Part shown: piece by piece, positions 8,363 through 16,677 of the stretch | Position numbering within the stretch: the stretch's first letter is position 1 | How the letters are laid out: each line of letters starts with the position of its first letter | Source: Roseomonas sp. HF4 | Lineage (GTDB): Bacteria > Pseudomonadota > Alphaproteobacteria > Acetobacterales > Acetobacteraceae | Reading direction: 5' to 3' | Length of the DNA: 64,000 nucleotides | Assembly: GCF_005222755.1 (NCBI RefSeq) | Contig: NZ_STGD01000001.1 | Span: 496,001-560,000, forward strand | Program-made: the position numbers and the translations under genes | The notes under the pieces: model-generated | What the model saw: the letters and a program-made list of their open reading frames with translations, nothing else | Database searches by the model: none | Told to the model about the DNA's origin: nothing

Positions 8363-8452
8363 GGACGGCGGCAAGACCTTGTCTTCCGCTGTCTTTCTTG
8401 GACGTTTCCTCCCTAAACTTGGCGGTGCCCTCGGGCACCGCCTTTCTTTTTT
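8363..8452 (+). ncRNA. candidate trans-acting small RNA, about 90 nt
   Basis: The locus lies between two minus-strand genes and has every part of an independent small RNA. It has a plausible promoter with a 17-bp spacer and a 5' stem-loop at 8364-8393. That stem has an eight-pair lower part including one G-U, a bulged C, five upper pairs and a CTT loop. An unstructured linker at 8394-8420 contains TTTCCTCCC, complementary to Shine-Dalgarno sequences. A perfect terminator ends it. Anti-Shine-Dalgarno motifs in single-stranded regions are the hallmark of several alphaproteobacterial regulatory RNAs that block translation initiation. I do not recognise this one as a named family. Confidence 0.6.
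8421..8452 (+). terminator. strong intrinsic terminator
   Basis: A perfect nine-pair stem (GGCGGTGCC/GGCACCGCC) with a CTCG loop is followed by TTTCTTTTTT. The T-tract is only on the plus strand, so it does not serve the convergent amidohydrolase gene. The only plus-strand transcript it can end is the small RNA starting near 8363. Confidence 0.9.
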
Positions 8453-8504
8453 CCGACGCCGGCGCCGCGCATGAGACGCCTGCGCAGCATCATGCTGCGC
8501 CGCA

Positions 8505-9383
8505 TCAAGCCCGCAGGAAGGACCAGTCGGTCGCGCAGAGCCGCGCCACCAGGCGCTGCATGTCGGCCGCGAAGCGGTTGAAGCCGGCGCCGCGCTCGAT
8601 CCGCCCCTCGTCCATGTACAGCGCGCGGGCGATCTCGATCTGCAGCGCATGCACCCCGTCCCGCGGGCGGCCGTAATGGCGCGTGACGTAGCCCCCGGCA
8701 TAGGGGTCGTTGCGCCGCACCCGGTAGCCGAGGCCGACCAGCGCCTCCTCGGCCAGGCGGGTCGCGCGCGGTGCGCAGGACGTCCCGTGGGCATCGCCCA
8801 GCACCATGTCGGGCGGGTTCGCGGCATGCGCCGGGTGCGACGGCATGGAATGGCAGTCGACCAGCAGGCAGGCGCCGAAGCGCGCGCGGGTTTCCGCGAT
8901 CAGCCCCGCCAGCGCGGCGTGGTAGGGCTCCCAGCAGGCGCGGATGCGGGCCTCGGCCTCGGCGAAGGCCAGGCGGCGCCCGTAGACCGTCTCCCCCGTC
9001 GCGACGACGCGCGGGATGGTGCCGAGCCCGGCGCCGACGCGCGGGCTGGTCGTGTTGACCCAGGGCGGCAGAGGGCCGTCGAACATGCCCGGGTCGAGTT
9101 CCCAGGCTTCCCGGTTCACGTCGCACCAGACGCGCGGGAAGGTGGCCGCGATCAGCGGCGCGCCGTGGTCCGGGACGGAGGCGAACAATTCGTCGACGAA
9201 GCCGTCCTCGCTGCGCCGGAGCGCGAGCGGCGCCAGCCGCGCCTCGGCCAGCAGTTCCGCCGGATACTCCTGCCCCGAATGGGGGGAGGCGAAGACGATC
9301 GGCACGCCCTGCCGCGCCGGGCGGCGGACGGTCAGGGGCGCGGTCGCGCCGGGGACGGCGAGGCTGGCGGCGGGCAGGTCCAT
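8505..9383 (-). CDS. N-formylglutamate amidohydrolase family protein
   Basis: From ATG 9383 (MDLPAASL) the product has 292 residues; an ATG at 9401 is an alternative start. The family pattern is clear: FASPHSGQEYP near the N-terminus supplies metal-binding His, the ADRFVDELF-like segment reads EDGFVDELFASV, and CDVNREAWELDP follows. Then come VDCHSMPSHP and GDAHGTSC, and finally NDPYAGGYVTRHYG. These zinc enzymes release formate from N-formylglutamate at the end of one histidine-degradation route. No other hut gene is nearby, so the substrate may be another N-formyl or N-acyl amino acid. It is probably monocistronic and cytoplasmic. Confidence 0.88.
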   Translation of the reverse strand: MDLPAASLAVPGATAPLTVRRPARQGVPIVFASPHSGQEYPAELLAEARLAPLALRRSEDGFVDELFASVPDHGAPLIAATFPRVWCDVNREAWELDPGMFDGPLPPWVNTTSPRVGAGLGTIPRVVATGETVYGRRLAFAEAEARIRACWEPYHAALAGLIAETRARFGACLLVDCHSMPSHPAHAANPPDMVLGDAHGTSCAPRATRLAEEALVGLGYRVRRNDPYAGGYVTRHYGRPRDGVHALQIEIARALYMDEGRIERGAGFNRFAADMQRLVARLCATDWSFLRA

Positions 9384-9479
9384 CGCCGGCGACGAAACCA
9401 TAGCCCCCGGCCCGTGTCACGCGGCGCCGCACGGCGCGGTTAGCGAAATAGTCAGCAGGCCTGCGGCATCTGGCGAAGG

Positions 9480-10529
9480 ATGGCGGGCAAGGGCAAGGAC
9501 GGTGGCACGACCATCGTCATCCGGCGAGAGGAAGGCGGCGAGCACGGCCACCATGGCGGCGCGTGGAAGGTCGCCTATGCCGACTTCGTCACCGCCATGA
9601 TGGCCTTCTTCCTCCTGATGTGGCTGCTCAACGCCACGACCGAGGAACAGCGCCGCGGCCTTGCCGACTATTTCGCGCCGACCAACCTGCTGGCGCGCTC
9701 GGTGTCGGGCTCCGGCCAGCCCTTCGGCGGCCAGACCCCGAACGACGACGGCAACCAGACCTCCACCAGCGGCGCCATCACCCTCCAGCAGGGCCGCCTG
9801 CCGATCGTCATGGACATCGAGGAGGATGACAGCGCGGTCGCCGCCCGCCCGATGCCCCGGCGCGAGGGCCCCGAGGGCCCCGAGGAGGCCGAGGACCCCC
9901 GCCTCGTCGCCGCCAGCCCGCCCGGCGCGGCCCAGGGCCCCGAGCGCCCGCGCGGCGGCCCGGCCGAGACGCCCGCGCCCGAGCCCGCGCCCGAGGCGCT
10001 GGGGGAGGCCGAGCTCCGCCGCGAACTCGCCCACCGCGAACGCGAGGCCTTCGAGCGCGCCGCCGAACAGATCCGCGAGACCATCGCCGCCGACCCCGCG
10101 CTGGCCGACCTCGCGCGGCAGTTGCTGGTCGAGCAGACGCCCGAGGGGCTGCGCATCCAGCTCGTGGACGCGGAGGGCCAGCCGATGTTCGCCCTCGGCG
10201 GTGCGGCGCCCAACGACCGCGCGCGCGCGCTGCTCGGCCGCGTCGCGCAGGCGGCGATGCGCCTGCCCAACCCGGTCGCGATCGAGGGGCATACCGACAG
10301 CACGCCCTTCCGCGGCGGCGCCGGGCGCAGCAACTGGGACCTCTCGGCCGAGCGCGCGAACACGACCCGCCGCCTGCTGCTCGAGGCCGGCCTGCCCGAG
10401 GCGCGGATCCGCAGCGTCGCCGGCCGCGCCGACCGCGAGCCCCTGCTGCCCGACGACCCCGCCGCCGCGGCCAACCGGCGCGTCTCCATCACCCTGATCC
10501 GCCAGGTGCGGGAGGAAGCGGGCCGATGA
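9480..10529 (+). CDS. motB: flagellar motor stator protein MotB
   Basis: The 349-residue protein has a short charged cytoplasmic N-terminus and one transmembrane helix at residues 33-50. That helix carries the proton-binding Asp35 (YADFVTAMMAFFLLMWLL), the residue that couples ion flow to rotation. A plug region and a long Pro/Glu/Arg-rich linker follow (about residues 120-185). The C-terminal OmpA-like peptidoglycan-binding domain has IEGHTDSTPF and NWDLSAERANTTRRLL. It anchors the stator to the cell wall. The linker is longer and more acidic than in enteric MotB. It overlaps the start of motA by 4 bp (ATGA), so the order is motB-motA, the reverse of the enteric motAB operon. Confidence 0.93.
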   Translation: MAGKGKDGGTTIVIRREEGGEHGHHGGAWKVAYADFVTAMMAFFLLMWLLNATTEEQRRGLADYFAPTNLLARSVSGSGQPFGGQTPNDDGNQTSTSGAITLQQGRLPIVMDIEEDDSAVAARPMPRREGPEGPEEAEDPRLVAASPPGAAQGPERPRGGPAETPAPEPAPEALGEAELRRELAHREREAFERAAEQIRETIAADPALADLARQLLVEQTPEGLRIQLVDAEGQPMFALGGAAPNDRARALLGRVAQAAMRLPNPVAIEGHTDSTPFRGGAGRSNWDLSAERANTTRRLLLEAGLPEARIRSVAGRADREPLLPDDPAAAANRRVSITLIRQVREEAGR

Positions 10530-11392
10530 CCACGATCCTCGGCACCGTCGTTCTGCTTGTCATGGTGTTCGGCGGCTACATGCTGGCCGGGGGCAAGTTC
10601 GACATCATCATCAAGGCCCTGCCCTTCGAGATGATGATGATCGGCGGCGCGGCCGTCGGCGCCTTCCTGGCGTCGAACTCGATGCACGACGTCAAGCACA
10701 CGCTGGGCGGCCTCGGGAAGGTGCTCAAGGGCGGGCGCTTCCACAAGCAGGACTACACGGACATCCTGTCGCTGCTCTATTTCCTCGTGCGGCTCGCGCA
10801 GACCAAGGGGCCGATGGCGCTCGAGCCGCATATCGAGAAGCCCGAGGACAGCGCCGCCTTCCAGAAGTTCCCGCGGATCGCCGCCGACCGCCACGCGGTG
10901 ATGATGATCTGCGACTACCTCCGCATGGTCGGCATGAACGCCGACGACCCGCACCAGATCGAGGACGTGATGGGCCGCGAACTCAAGAAGGTGAAGGAGG
11001 AGGAGATGCACGCCTCCCACGCGCTGCAGAGCGTGGCGGATGCGCTGCCCGCGCTCGGCATCGTGGCCGCCGTGCTCGGCGTCATCAAGACCATGGCATC
11101 CATCGACCAGCCGCCGGCGGTGCTCGGCAAGATGATCGGCGGCGCGCTGGTCGGCACCTTCCTCGGCGTGTTCCTGGCCTATGGCATCGTGGGGCCCATG
11201 GCCACGCGGCTGAAGGGCGTGGTGGACGAGGAAGCGCGCTACTACGACGTGATCAAGGCCGTGATCGTGGCCCACCTGCACGGCAACGCCCCGCAGGTGG
11301 CCGTCGAGACGGGACGCAAGCTGGTGCCGACCGGCTACATGCCGAGCTTCCAGGAACTCGAGCAGTCGCTGCAGGACCTGGTCATCGGGTGA
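10526..11392 (+). CDS. motA: flagellar motor stator protein MotA
   Basis: The 288-residue product has the MotA layout: two N-terminal membrane helices (residues 2-20 and 33-50), a large cytoplasmic loop, and two C-terminal helices. The third helix lies at about 172-192 (ALPALGIVAAVLGVI) and the fourth at about 206-226 (GALVGTFLGVFLAYGIVGP). Charged loop residues that contact FliG, and the conserved prolines in helix three and just after helix four, are visible. It forms the proton channel with MotB. It is translationally coupled to motB. No other flagellar gene is in the window, so the stator is encoded apart from the basal-body cluster. A repeat-type hairpin element follows the stop directly. 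Confidence 0.95.
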   Translation: MTTILGTVVLLVMVFGGYMLAGGKFDIIIKALPFEMMMIGGAAVGAFLASNSMHDVKHTLGGLGKVLKGGRFHKQDYTDILSLLYFLVRLAQTKGPMALEPHIEKPEDSAAFQKFPRIAADRHAVMMICDYLRMVGMNADDPHQIEDVMGRELKKVKEEEMHASHALQSVADALPALGIVAAVLGVIKTMASIDQPPAVLGKMIGGALVGTFLGVFLAYGIVGPMATRLKGVVDEEARYYDVIKAVIVAHLHGNAPQVAVETGRKLVPTGYMPSFQELEQSLQDLVIG

Positions 11393-11394
11393 AG

Positions 11395-11523
11395 GTGGGG
11401 GGAGGAGAACCTCCCCCGAGCCCCCTCCCTTCTGTGTCACTTGGTGCCCGTCCTGGACGGGCGGGCGCCAAATCCCAAAGAAGGTTGAGGGGGGTCAGGG
11501 GGGAGAAGTTCCCTTCTCCCCCC
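11395..11523. repeat. three-hairpin intergenic repeat, copy A (between convergent genes)
   Basis: The left hairpin is GGGGGAGG-AGAA-CCTCCCCC, the right is GGGGGGAGAAG-TTCC-CTTCTCCCCC, and a weaker middle stem pairs TTGGTGCCCG with CGGGCGCCAA. It fills nearly the whole gap between motA and the convergent hyuB gene and aligns base for base with copies B and C over most of its length. It probably terminates transcription from both sides. Confidence 0.85.
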
Positions 11524-11526
11524 TTG

Positions 11527-13197
11527 CTACTTCACCCCATAGATCGTCCGCGCCGCCTCGGCGCTCACCAGCCCGTCCTCGACATCCCGCTGCACCAGCG
11601 CGGGGTCGCGATCCTTCGGGTCCCCCATGCCGCCGCCGCCCGGCAGCTTCAGCAGCAGGCGCCTTCCCTTCGGGATGATCTGGAAGCCCTTGGTGCGCAG
11701 CACGGTGCCGTTGGCGTCGTTCATCCCGACCCAGCCGGCCGCGCCCTCCCCGCCGCCGTCGCGGCCCTTGGGCGGGTTCGCCACGCGGTCGAAGATGGCG
11801 TTGACGGCGAATTCGGCGTCGCCCTTGGCGCCGATCTCCATCACCTGGCCGAAGCCGCCGCGCGTGCGCCCGGCGCCCGCGGAATCGGGGCGGAGCTGCT
11901 TCTGCCAGAAGATCACCGGCGCCACGTTCTCGGTCGCCTCCACCGGCATGGTGCGCACGCCGGACGGGAAGGCCGTGCCGTCCAGCCCGTCCTTCCCCGG
12001 CCGGGCGCCGGTGCCGCCCGAATTGAAGGTGATGATTTCGAAATCCTCGGTCTCGGCCGCCTGGCCCGAGACCTGGCTGCCACCCCGCAGCGGAGGGTTC
12101 CACAGCGCCGAGGAGCCCTCCGCGTTCACCCGCCCCGGCACCGCTTGGTGCAGGCAGCCCATCATCAGATCCGGCAGCAACTGGCCGACGACATGGCGCA
12201 CGGACACCGGATAGGGCCGCGGCGCGTTGAGGATGCAGCCTTCCGGGATGTCCATCTGGAACGGGGCGAGGCTCGCCCAGTTGTTCGGCACTTCCGGCGC
12301 GACCACGACCTTGATGCCGAAGCAGGAATAGGCGCGGCAATAGGCGGGGGGCACGTTGATGCCGCGGCTCGAAAGCCCGCTCGTGCCCGCGTAGTCCACC
12401 ACGATGCGGTCGTCGTGGATGGTCATGGCGGCCTTGAGCGTGACCGGCGCCTCGTAGCCGTCCGACCGGATCTGCCCGCTGAAGGTGCCGCGCGGCAGCT
12501 TCGCGATCTCGGCCAGCGTGGCGCGCGTGCTCGCCTCGAAGATGTAGTGCGCGAGGTCGTCGAGGGTCTCCATCGCGAACTCGTCCATCATCTCGACGAG
12601 CCGCTTCGCCCCCGCGTCGTTGCAGGCGCAAAGCGAATAGATGTCGCCTTCCAGTTCGACCGGCGTGCGGGAGCCCACGCGGATGAAGTCGAAGAAGGTC
12701 TCGTTCGGGACGTTGCGGTCGAAGCACTTCACGATCGGGATATAGAGGCCTTCCTCGAAGACGCTCCGCCCCTCCGGCCCCATGCCAAGGCCGCCGATGT
12801 CGATGATGTGCGCGGTGTTCGCGAACAGACCCACGATCCTGCCGCGCCGGAAGGCCGGCGTGACCACCGTCAGGTCGTGCAGGTGGCCGGTCGCGAGCCA
12901 GGGGTCGTTGGTGATGTAGTGGTCGCCCGGCTGCATCGTGTCGGCCGGGAACTTGGCCAGGAAGTGCGCGACCGATTCCGCCATGGAGTTCACGTGGCCG
13001 GGCGTGCCGGTCACGGCCTGCGCCAGCATCCGGCCTTCGAGGTCGAAGATGCCGGCGGACAGGTCGCCCGCTTCGCGCACCGTGGTGCTGAAGGCGGTGC
13101 GGATCATGGTCTGCGCCTGTTCCTCGACCACCGCGATCAGGCGGTTCCACTGGATCTGGCGCTGGATCTGCGCGAGGGCTCCGGTTTCCTTGCTCAT
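11527..13197 (-). CDS. hyuB: hydantoinase B / oxoprolinase-type subunit
   Basis: The 556-residue protein is the HyuB/N-methylhydantoinase-B type throughout: RTAFSTTVREAGDLSAGIFD and GTPGHVNSM near the N-terminus, then the metal-site segments GDHYITNDPWLATGHLHD and HIIDIGGLG. The C-terminal NSGGTGARPGKDG and LPGGGGMGDPKDR motifs follow. I start it at ATG 13197: an AGGAGG ribosome site precedes it, and it shares one base with the hyuA stop (TGATG). Together with HyuA it should form an ATP-dependent ring-opening amidohydrolase for hydantoins, 5-oxoproline or related cyclic imides. It is last in the operon SDR-hyuC-hyuA-hyuB. Confidence 0.92.
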   Translation of the reverse strand: MSKETGALAQIQRQIQWNRLIAVVEEQAQTMIRTAFSTTVREAGDLSAGIFDLEGRMLAQAVTGTPGHVNSMAESVAHFLAKFPADTMQPGDHYITNDPWLATGHLHDLTVVTPAFRRGRIVGLFANTAHIIDIGGLGMGPEGRSVFEEGLYIPIVKCFDRNVPNETFFDFIRVGSRTPVELEGDIYSLCACNDAGAKRLVEMMDEFAMETLDDLAHYIFEASTRATLAEIAKLPRGTFSGQIRSDGYEAPVTLKAAMTIHDDRIVVDYAGTSGLSSRGINVPPAYCRAYSCFGIKVVVAPEVPNNWASLAPFQMDIPEGCILNAPRPYPVSVRHVVGQLLPDLMMGCLHQAVPGRVNAEGSSALWNPPLRGGSQVSGQAAETEDFEIITFNSGGTGARPGKDGLDGTAFPSGVRTMPVEATENVAPVIFWQKQLRPDSAGAGRTRGGFGQVMEIGAKGDAEFAVNAIFDRVANPPKGRDGGGEGAAGWVGMNDANGTVLRTKGFQIIPKGRRLLLKLPGGGGMGDPKDRDPALVQRDVEDGLVSAEAARTIYGVK

Positions 13198-15329
13198 CAC
13201 GCGGCCTCCTGCACCAGGTCGAGATATCCGAGCCCATCCATCCGGCAGGTCCAGCCCGGCCCCACCAGCGTGCTCGTCTCGGCTTCCGCCACGATGGCGG
13301 GGCCGGGGATGGTGGCACCCGGGTTCATGTGGTCACGATCAAAGACGGGCCATTCCGTCACCTCGCCCGTCGCCGTGTCGCGCACCATCTGGGTGCGGCT
13401 CGGCTTCGGCGCAGGCGTGTCGGCCACGGGGGCAACCGGCTCCACATGCGCCTCCACGGTCCGGACCGTCACCGCGAAGGACAGGATCTCGACATCCGAT
13501 CCCGGCACCGGGCGGTCATAGAAGCGCGTGTATTCGCGGTCGTACAGCGCGCGGATCTCGGCCACGTCGTGCTCGGTCAGCGCGCGCGGCGGCAGCGGAA
13601 CCGAGATCTCGTGTCCCTGGCCGACGTAGCGCATGTAGGCGATGCGGGTCTCCTCGACCGGCGCGCCGAAGGCGCCTTCCGAGACGACCTTCGTCGCCTC
13701 CGCCGACATCGACGCCAGCAGCCCGTTCACCGCCTTGAGGTCGAAGGTGCCGAAGCGCTGGTAGAGCGACTTCACCACCTCATACGCCACCGGCGCGCGC
13801 AGGAAGCCGATGGCGGACCCCACGCCGGCACCGGACGGCACCAGCATCCGCTTCACGCCGATCTTCTCTGCCACGCGATAGCCATGCACGGGCCCGCCGC
13901 CACCGAAGGCGATGACGATGCGGCCCTCATAGCCCTTGCCGCTCTCGATCGCGTGGACGCGGGCGGCGTTCGCCATGTTCTCGTCCACCATCTCGACCAC
14001 GCCGAGTCCGGCCATATCGCCCGACAGCCCGAGCCTGCCGCCGACATGCTCGGCCAGCGCCGCGCGCGACAACTCAGGCTTCAGCGGCAGCGACCCGCCG
14101 GCGAACAGCGACGGCTCGTAGCGGCCGAGTGCGAGGTTCGCATCCGTCACTGCCGGATGCGTGCCGCCGCGACCGTAGCAGGCCGGGCCAGGATCGGCGC
14201 CGGCCGATTCCGGCCCCACCTGGATGCGCCCCATGCTGTCCACCTGGGCGATGGAGCCGCCGCCGGCGCCGATCTCCACCATCTCGATCACCGGGATGCG
14301 GAGCGGCAGGCCGGAGCCGCGCTTGAACCGGCCCACGCGCGCCACCTCGAAGGTGCGCGAAGCCTGCGGGCGGTAGCCGTCGATCAGGCAGATCTTCGCC
14401 GTGGTGCCGCCCATGTCGAAGGACAGCACCTTGGAGAAACCTCGCTGCTTCGCAACATACGCCGAGAAGATGGCGCCGCCCGCCGGCCCGGATTCCACCA
14501 GGCGGATCGGGAAGCGCGACGCGGTCTCGATGGTGGTGAGCCCGCCGCCCGACAGCATCAGGAACAGCGGGCAGGCCACGCCCGCCGCGCGCAGCCCGGT
14601 CTCGAGCCGACCGAGATAGGTCGCCATGAGCGGCTGGACATAGGCATTGGCGACGGTGGTCGAGAACCGCTCCCATTCCCGCATCTCGGGCGACACGTCG
14701 CTCGACAGCGAGACCGGCAGGCCCGGCCACATCTCGCGCACGATCTCGGCCGCGCGGCGTTCATGCGCCGGGTTCACGAAGGCATGGAGGAAGCCGATGG
14801 CGAGGCTCTCGATCCCCTCCCCCTTCAGGAATTCCACCTGCGCCCGCACAGCGGCCTCGTCCAGCGGCACCAGCACCTGGCCGGTGTTGTCGAGCCGCTC
14901 GGGCACCGCCACGCGCCAGCGCCGGCGCACCAGCGGCTGCGGCAGGTCGATGTTGAGGTCGTACTGGTCGTAGCGGGCCTCGTTGGCCAGCGCGAGCACG
15001 TCGCGGAAGCCCTCGGTCGTCAGCAGCGCGGTCTTCGCCCCCTTGCGCTCGATGATCGCGTTGGTCGCGAGCGTCGTGCCGTGGATGACGAGCGAGAGAT
15101 CCGCCGGCGCCATGCCGGCCTTGGCCAGCACCTGGGTCACGCCCTCCAGCACGCCCTTCTCGGGCGCGGCGGGGGTGGTCAGGACCTTGGTGGTCCAGCG
15201 CTGGTCGCCCTTCTCGATGGCGAGGTCGGTGAAGGTGCCGCCGATGTCGACGGCGAGCCTTGCGTTCGTCTGGTGCGGCCGATCCGGACCTCCGCGCCCT
15301 TCGGCGCTCCGATCATCGGACGCACTCAC
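13197..15329 (-). CDS. hyuA: hydantoinase A / oxoprolinase-type subunit
   Basis: The 710-residue protein has the ASKHA (actin-like ATPase) fold of HyuA. It shows the phosphate-binding LAVDIGGTFTDLAIE near the N-terminus, VIHGTTLATNAIIERKGAKTALLTTEGFRD, then ESGPAGGAIFSAY and LSFDMGGTTAK. GAGGGSIAQVD and AFGGGGPVHGYRVAEKIG come later. It provides ATP-driven activation for ring opening with HyuB. The start is GTG at 15329 and overlaps the hyuC stop (GTGA). The first 25 residues, before LAVDIGG, are an Arg/Gly-rich extension not usual for the family. They are encoded by an element also found upstream of hyuC. No later in-frame ATG or GTG precedes the conserved region. Confidence 0.92.
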   Translation of the reverse strand: MSASDDRSAEGRGGPDRPHQTNARLAVDIGGTFTDLAIEKGDQRWTTKVLTTPAAPEKGVLEGVTQVLAKAGMAPADLSLVIHGTTLATNAIIERKGAKTALLTTEGFRDVLALANEARYDQYDLNIDLPQPLVRRRWRVAVPERLDNTGQVLVPLDEAAVRAQVEFLKGEGIESLAIGFLHAFVNPAHERRAAEIVREMWPGLPVSLSSDVSPEMREWERFSTTVANAYVQPLMATYLGRLETGLRAAGVACPLFLMLSGGGLTTIETASRFPIRLVESGPAGGAIFSAYVAKQRGFSKVLSFDMGGTTAKICLIDGYRPQASRTFEVARVGRFKRGSGLPLRIPVIEMVEIGAGGGSIAQVDSMGRIQVGPESAGADPGPACYGRGGTHPAVTDANLALGRYEPSLFAGGSLPLKPELSRAALAEHVGGRLGLSGDMAGLGVVEMVDENMANAARVHAIESGKGYEGRIVIAFGGGGPVHGYRVAEKIGVKRMLVPSGAGVGSAIGFLRAPVAYEVVKSLYQRFGTFDLKAVNGLLASMSAEATKVVSEGAFGAPVEETRIAYMRYVGQGHEISVPLPPRALTEHDVAEIRALYDREYTRFYDRPVPGSDVEILSFAVTVRTVEAHVEPVAPVADTPAPKPSRTQMVRDTATGEVTEWPVFDRDHMNPGATIPGPAIVAEAETSTLVGPGWTCRMDGLGYLDLVQEAA
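15276..15328 (-). repeat. intra-operon element, copy 1 (translated as HyuA N-terminus)
   Basis: Read on the minus strand after the hyuC stop, it runs GTGCGTCCGATGA, then TCGGAGCGCCGAAGGGCGC, then GGAGGTCCGGATCGG. The same blocks, in the same order and the same distance from a stop codon, occur after the SDR gene at 16611-16680 with an extra internal hairpin. Here the element is read through as the first codons of hyuA. Confidence 0.55.
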
Positions 15330-16591
15330 AGGCCGGCCTCCGCCGCCCAGCGCTGCACCACGGCCGAGGCCGCCGCGAAGTCTTCCATACGCATGTCTTC
15401 CTTCGGATTGTGGCTGCCGTTCTGGTTGCGCACGAACAGCATGCCGGCCGGAATTCTCGCCTCCGCGAAGGCGGCCGCGTCATGGCCGCCGCCGGAGGCC
15501 ATCTCGCGACAGGGAATGCCGAGGTCCCGCGCAGCGCGTGCCAGGCCCTCGCGCACCGCGGCATCCATCGGGCTCGCGCGGCTGCCGGTCTCGGGGCCGC
15601 GCTCGAAGCGCACGCCGCGGCGCGCCTCGATCTCGGTCATGAAGCGGTGCAGCGCCTCGAACATCATGTCGCAGGCGTGCGGGCTGACGCTGCGCACGTC
15701 CAGCTGGAATGTCGCCTCGCCGGCGATCTTGGTGAAGCCGGCCTCCTCGGTCGTCGCCATGGTGCAGAAGGTGCAGACCAGCACATGTCCCATGGTCTCG
15801 AGCCGCACCCATTCCTCGTCCATGCGGTGCGCGAGTTCGGCCAGCGCGGCGGCGGCATCGCGCCGGTACTTCCGCGGCGTGCCGCCGGAATGGTTGTATT
15901 CGCCCACCACGCGCGCCTGGCGCAGCCGCCGGCTGCCGGGAATGCCGGTGACGATGCCGACAGGGATCCTCTCCGCGTCCAGCACCGGCCCCTGCTCGAT
16001 GTGCAGTTCGAGATAGGCAGCCACGTTGTGCGGGCCGATCGCGTGCTCGCCCCGCGCCACGGCGTCGGGGTCGAAGCCTTCGTCCCGCATGTGGTCGGCC
16101 AGCATGCGCCCGCTGTCCTGCCGCCGGATCTCCAGCCCATCCGCCTTGAACAGGCCGAGCGCCATGCGCGACCCCGGATAGGACACGGGGAACCAGGCCC
16201 CCGCCTCCTCCGCCCGGATCGCCATGACGGTGATGTCGCGCCCGGGCACGAAGCCCGCGCGCTTCATCCCCGCCACGGCGGCCATGCCGGCCAGCACGCC
16301 TGCCGCGCCGTCGTAGTTGCCGCCCTGCCGCACGCTGTCGAGATGGCTGCCGAGGATGACGCGCTTCGCCGCCCGGTCCGCGCCGGGCAGCGTCATGTAG
16401 AGGTTGCCCGCGACATCGACCGTGCTTTCCAGCCCGATGCGGTCGGCGGCCGCGCGCACCAGCGCATGGGCCATGCGTTCGCCGGGGCCGTAGGCCTCGC
16501 GCGTCACGCCTTCCCCATCCGTGCTGCCGGCGCGCAGGCCAGCGAACAATTCGGCGGCGAGGTCCACATCCGGCGTCAGATTCGGCAGCAT
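15326..16591 (-). CDS. hyuC: M20-type N-carbamoyl-amino-acid hydrolase / allantoate amidohydrolase family
   Basis: The 421-residue enzyme has the amidase/hydantoinase/carbamoylase subgroup motifs. GSHLDSVRQGGNYDGAAGV supplies His and Asp metal ligands, AIRAEEAGAWF carries the catalytic Glu, and LELHIEQGPVLDAERIPVGI follows. YNHSGGTPRKYRRDA and MASGGGHDAAAF complete the set; RKYRRDA stands where the family usually has MxxRxDA. It hydrolyses N-carbamoyl amino acids, the ring-opening product of hydantoinase, to the amino acid, CO2 and ammonia. Sitting directly before hyuA and overlapping its start, it completes a two-step hydantoin-to-amino-acid route. A GAAAGGA ribosome site precedes the ATG. 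Allantoate is an alternative substrate. Confidence 0.9.
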   Translation of the reverse strand: MLPNLTPDVDLAAELFAGLRAGSTDGEGVTREAYGPGERMAHALVRAAADRIGLESTVDVAGNLYMTLPGADRAAKRVILGSHLDSVRQGGNYDGAAGVLAGMAAVAGMKRAGFVPGRDITVMAIRAEEAGAWFPVSYPGSRMALGLFKADGLEIRRQDSGRMLADHMRDEGFDPDAVARGEHAIGPHNVAAYLELHIEQGPVLDAERIPVGIVTGIPGSRRLRQARVVGEYNHSGGTPRKYRRDAAAALAELAHRMDEEWVRLETMGHVLVCTFCTMATTEEAGFTKIAGEATFQLDVRSVSPHACDMMFEALHRFMTEIEARRGVRFERGPETGSRASPMDAAVREGLARAARDLGIPCREMASGGGHDAAAFAEARIPAGMLFVRNQNGSHNPKEDMRMEDFAAASAVVQRWAAEAGL

Positions 16592-16610
16592 CGTTCGTCC
16601 TTTCTTCCAC

Positions 16611-16674
16611 GCATCCGATTCAGACCTCCGGGTGCTCGGCGCCAGGGCGCCTCCGCCCTGCAGTCATCGGATGC
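16611..16674 (-). repeat. intra-operon element, copy 2, with nested inverted repeats
   Basis: A perfect 9-bp inverted repeat (GCATCCGAT at 16611, ATCGGATGC at 16666) encloses a second stem, AGGGCG-CCTC-CGCCCT. It lies between the SDR stop and the hyuC start. On the minus strand it shares ordered blocks with the element after the hyuC stop (TCCGATGA, GCGCCGA, GGAGGTC, ATCGG). It may be a processing or attenuation hairpin within the operon. Confidence 0.55.
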
Positions 16675-16677
16675 ATG

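Noticed and set aside
11389-13521. Long plus-strand open frame of about 710 codons across the hyuB gene
   Set aside because: It lies opposite clearly conserved hyuB and hyuA sequences, and its translation is Arg/His/Ala-rich with no family resemblance. Such antisense frames are expected in very GC-rich DNA.
13329-16016. Plus-strand open frame of about 895 codons across hyuA and hyuC
   Set aside because: Both hyu genes have perfect family motifs on the minus strand; the plus-strand frame has low-complexity composition only.
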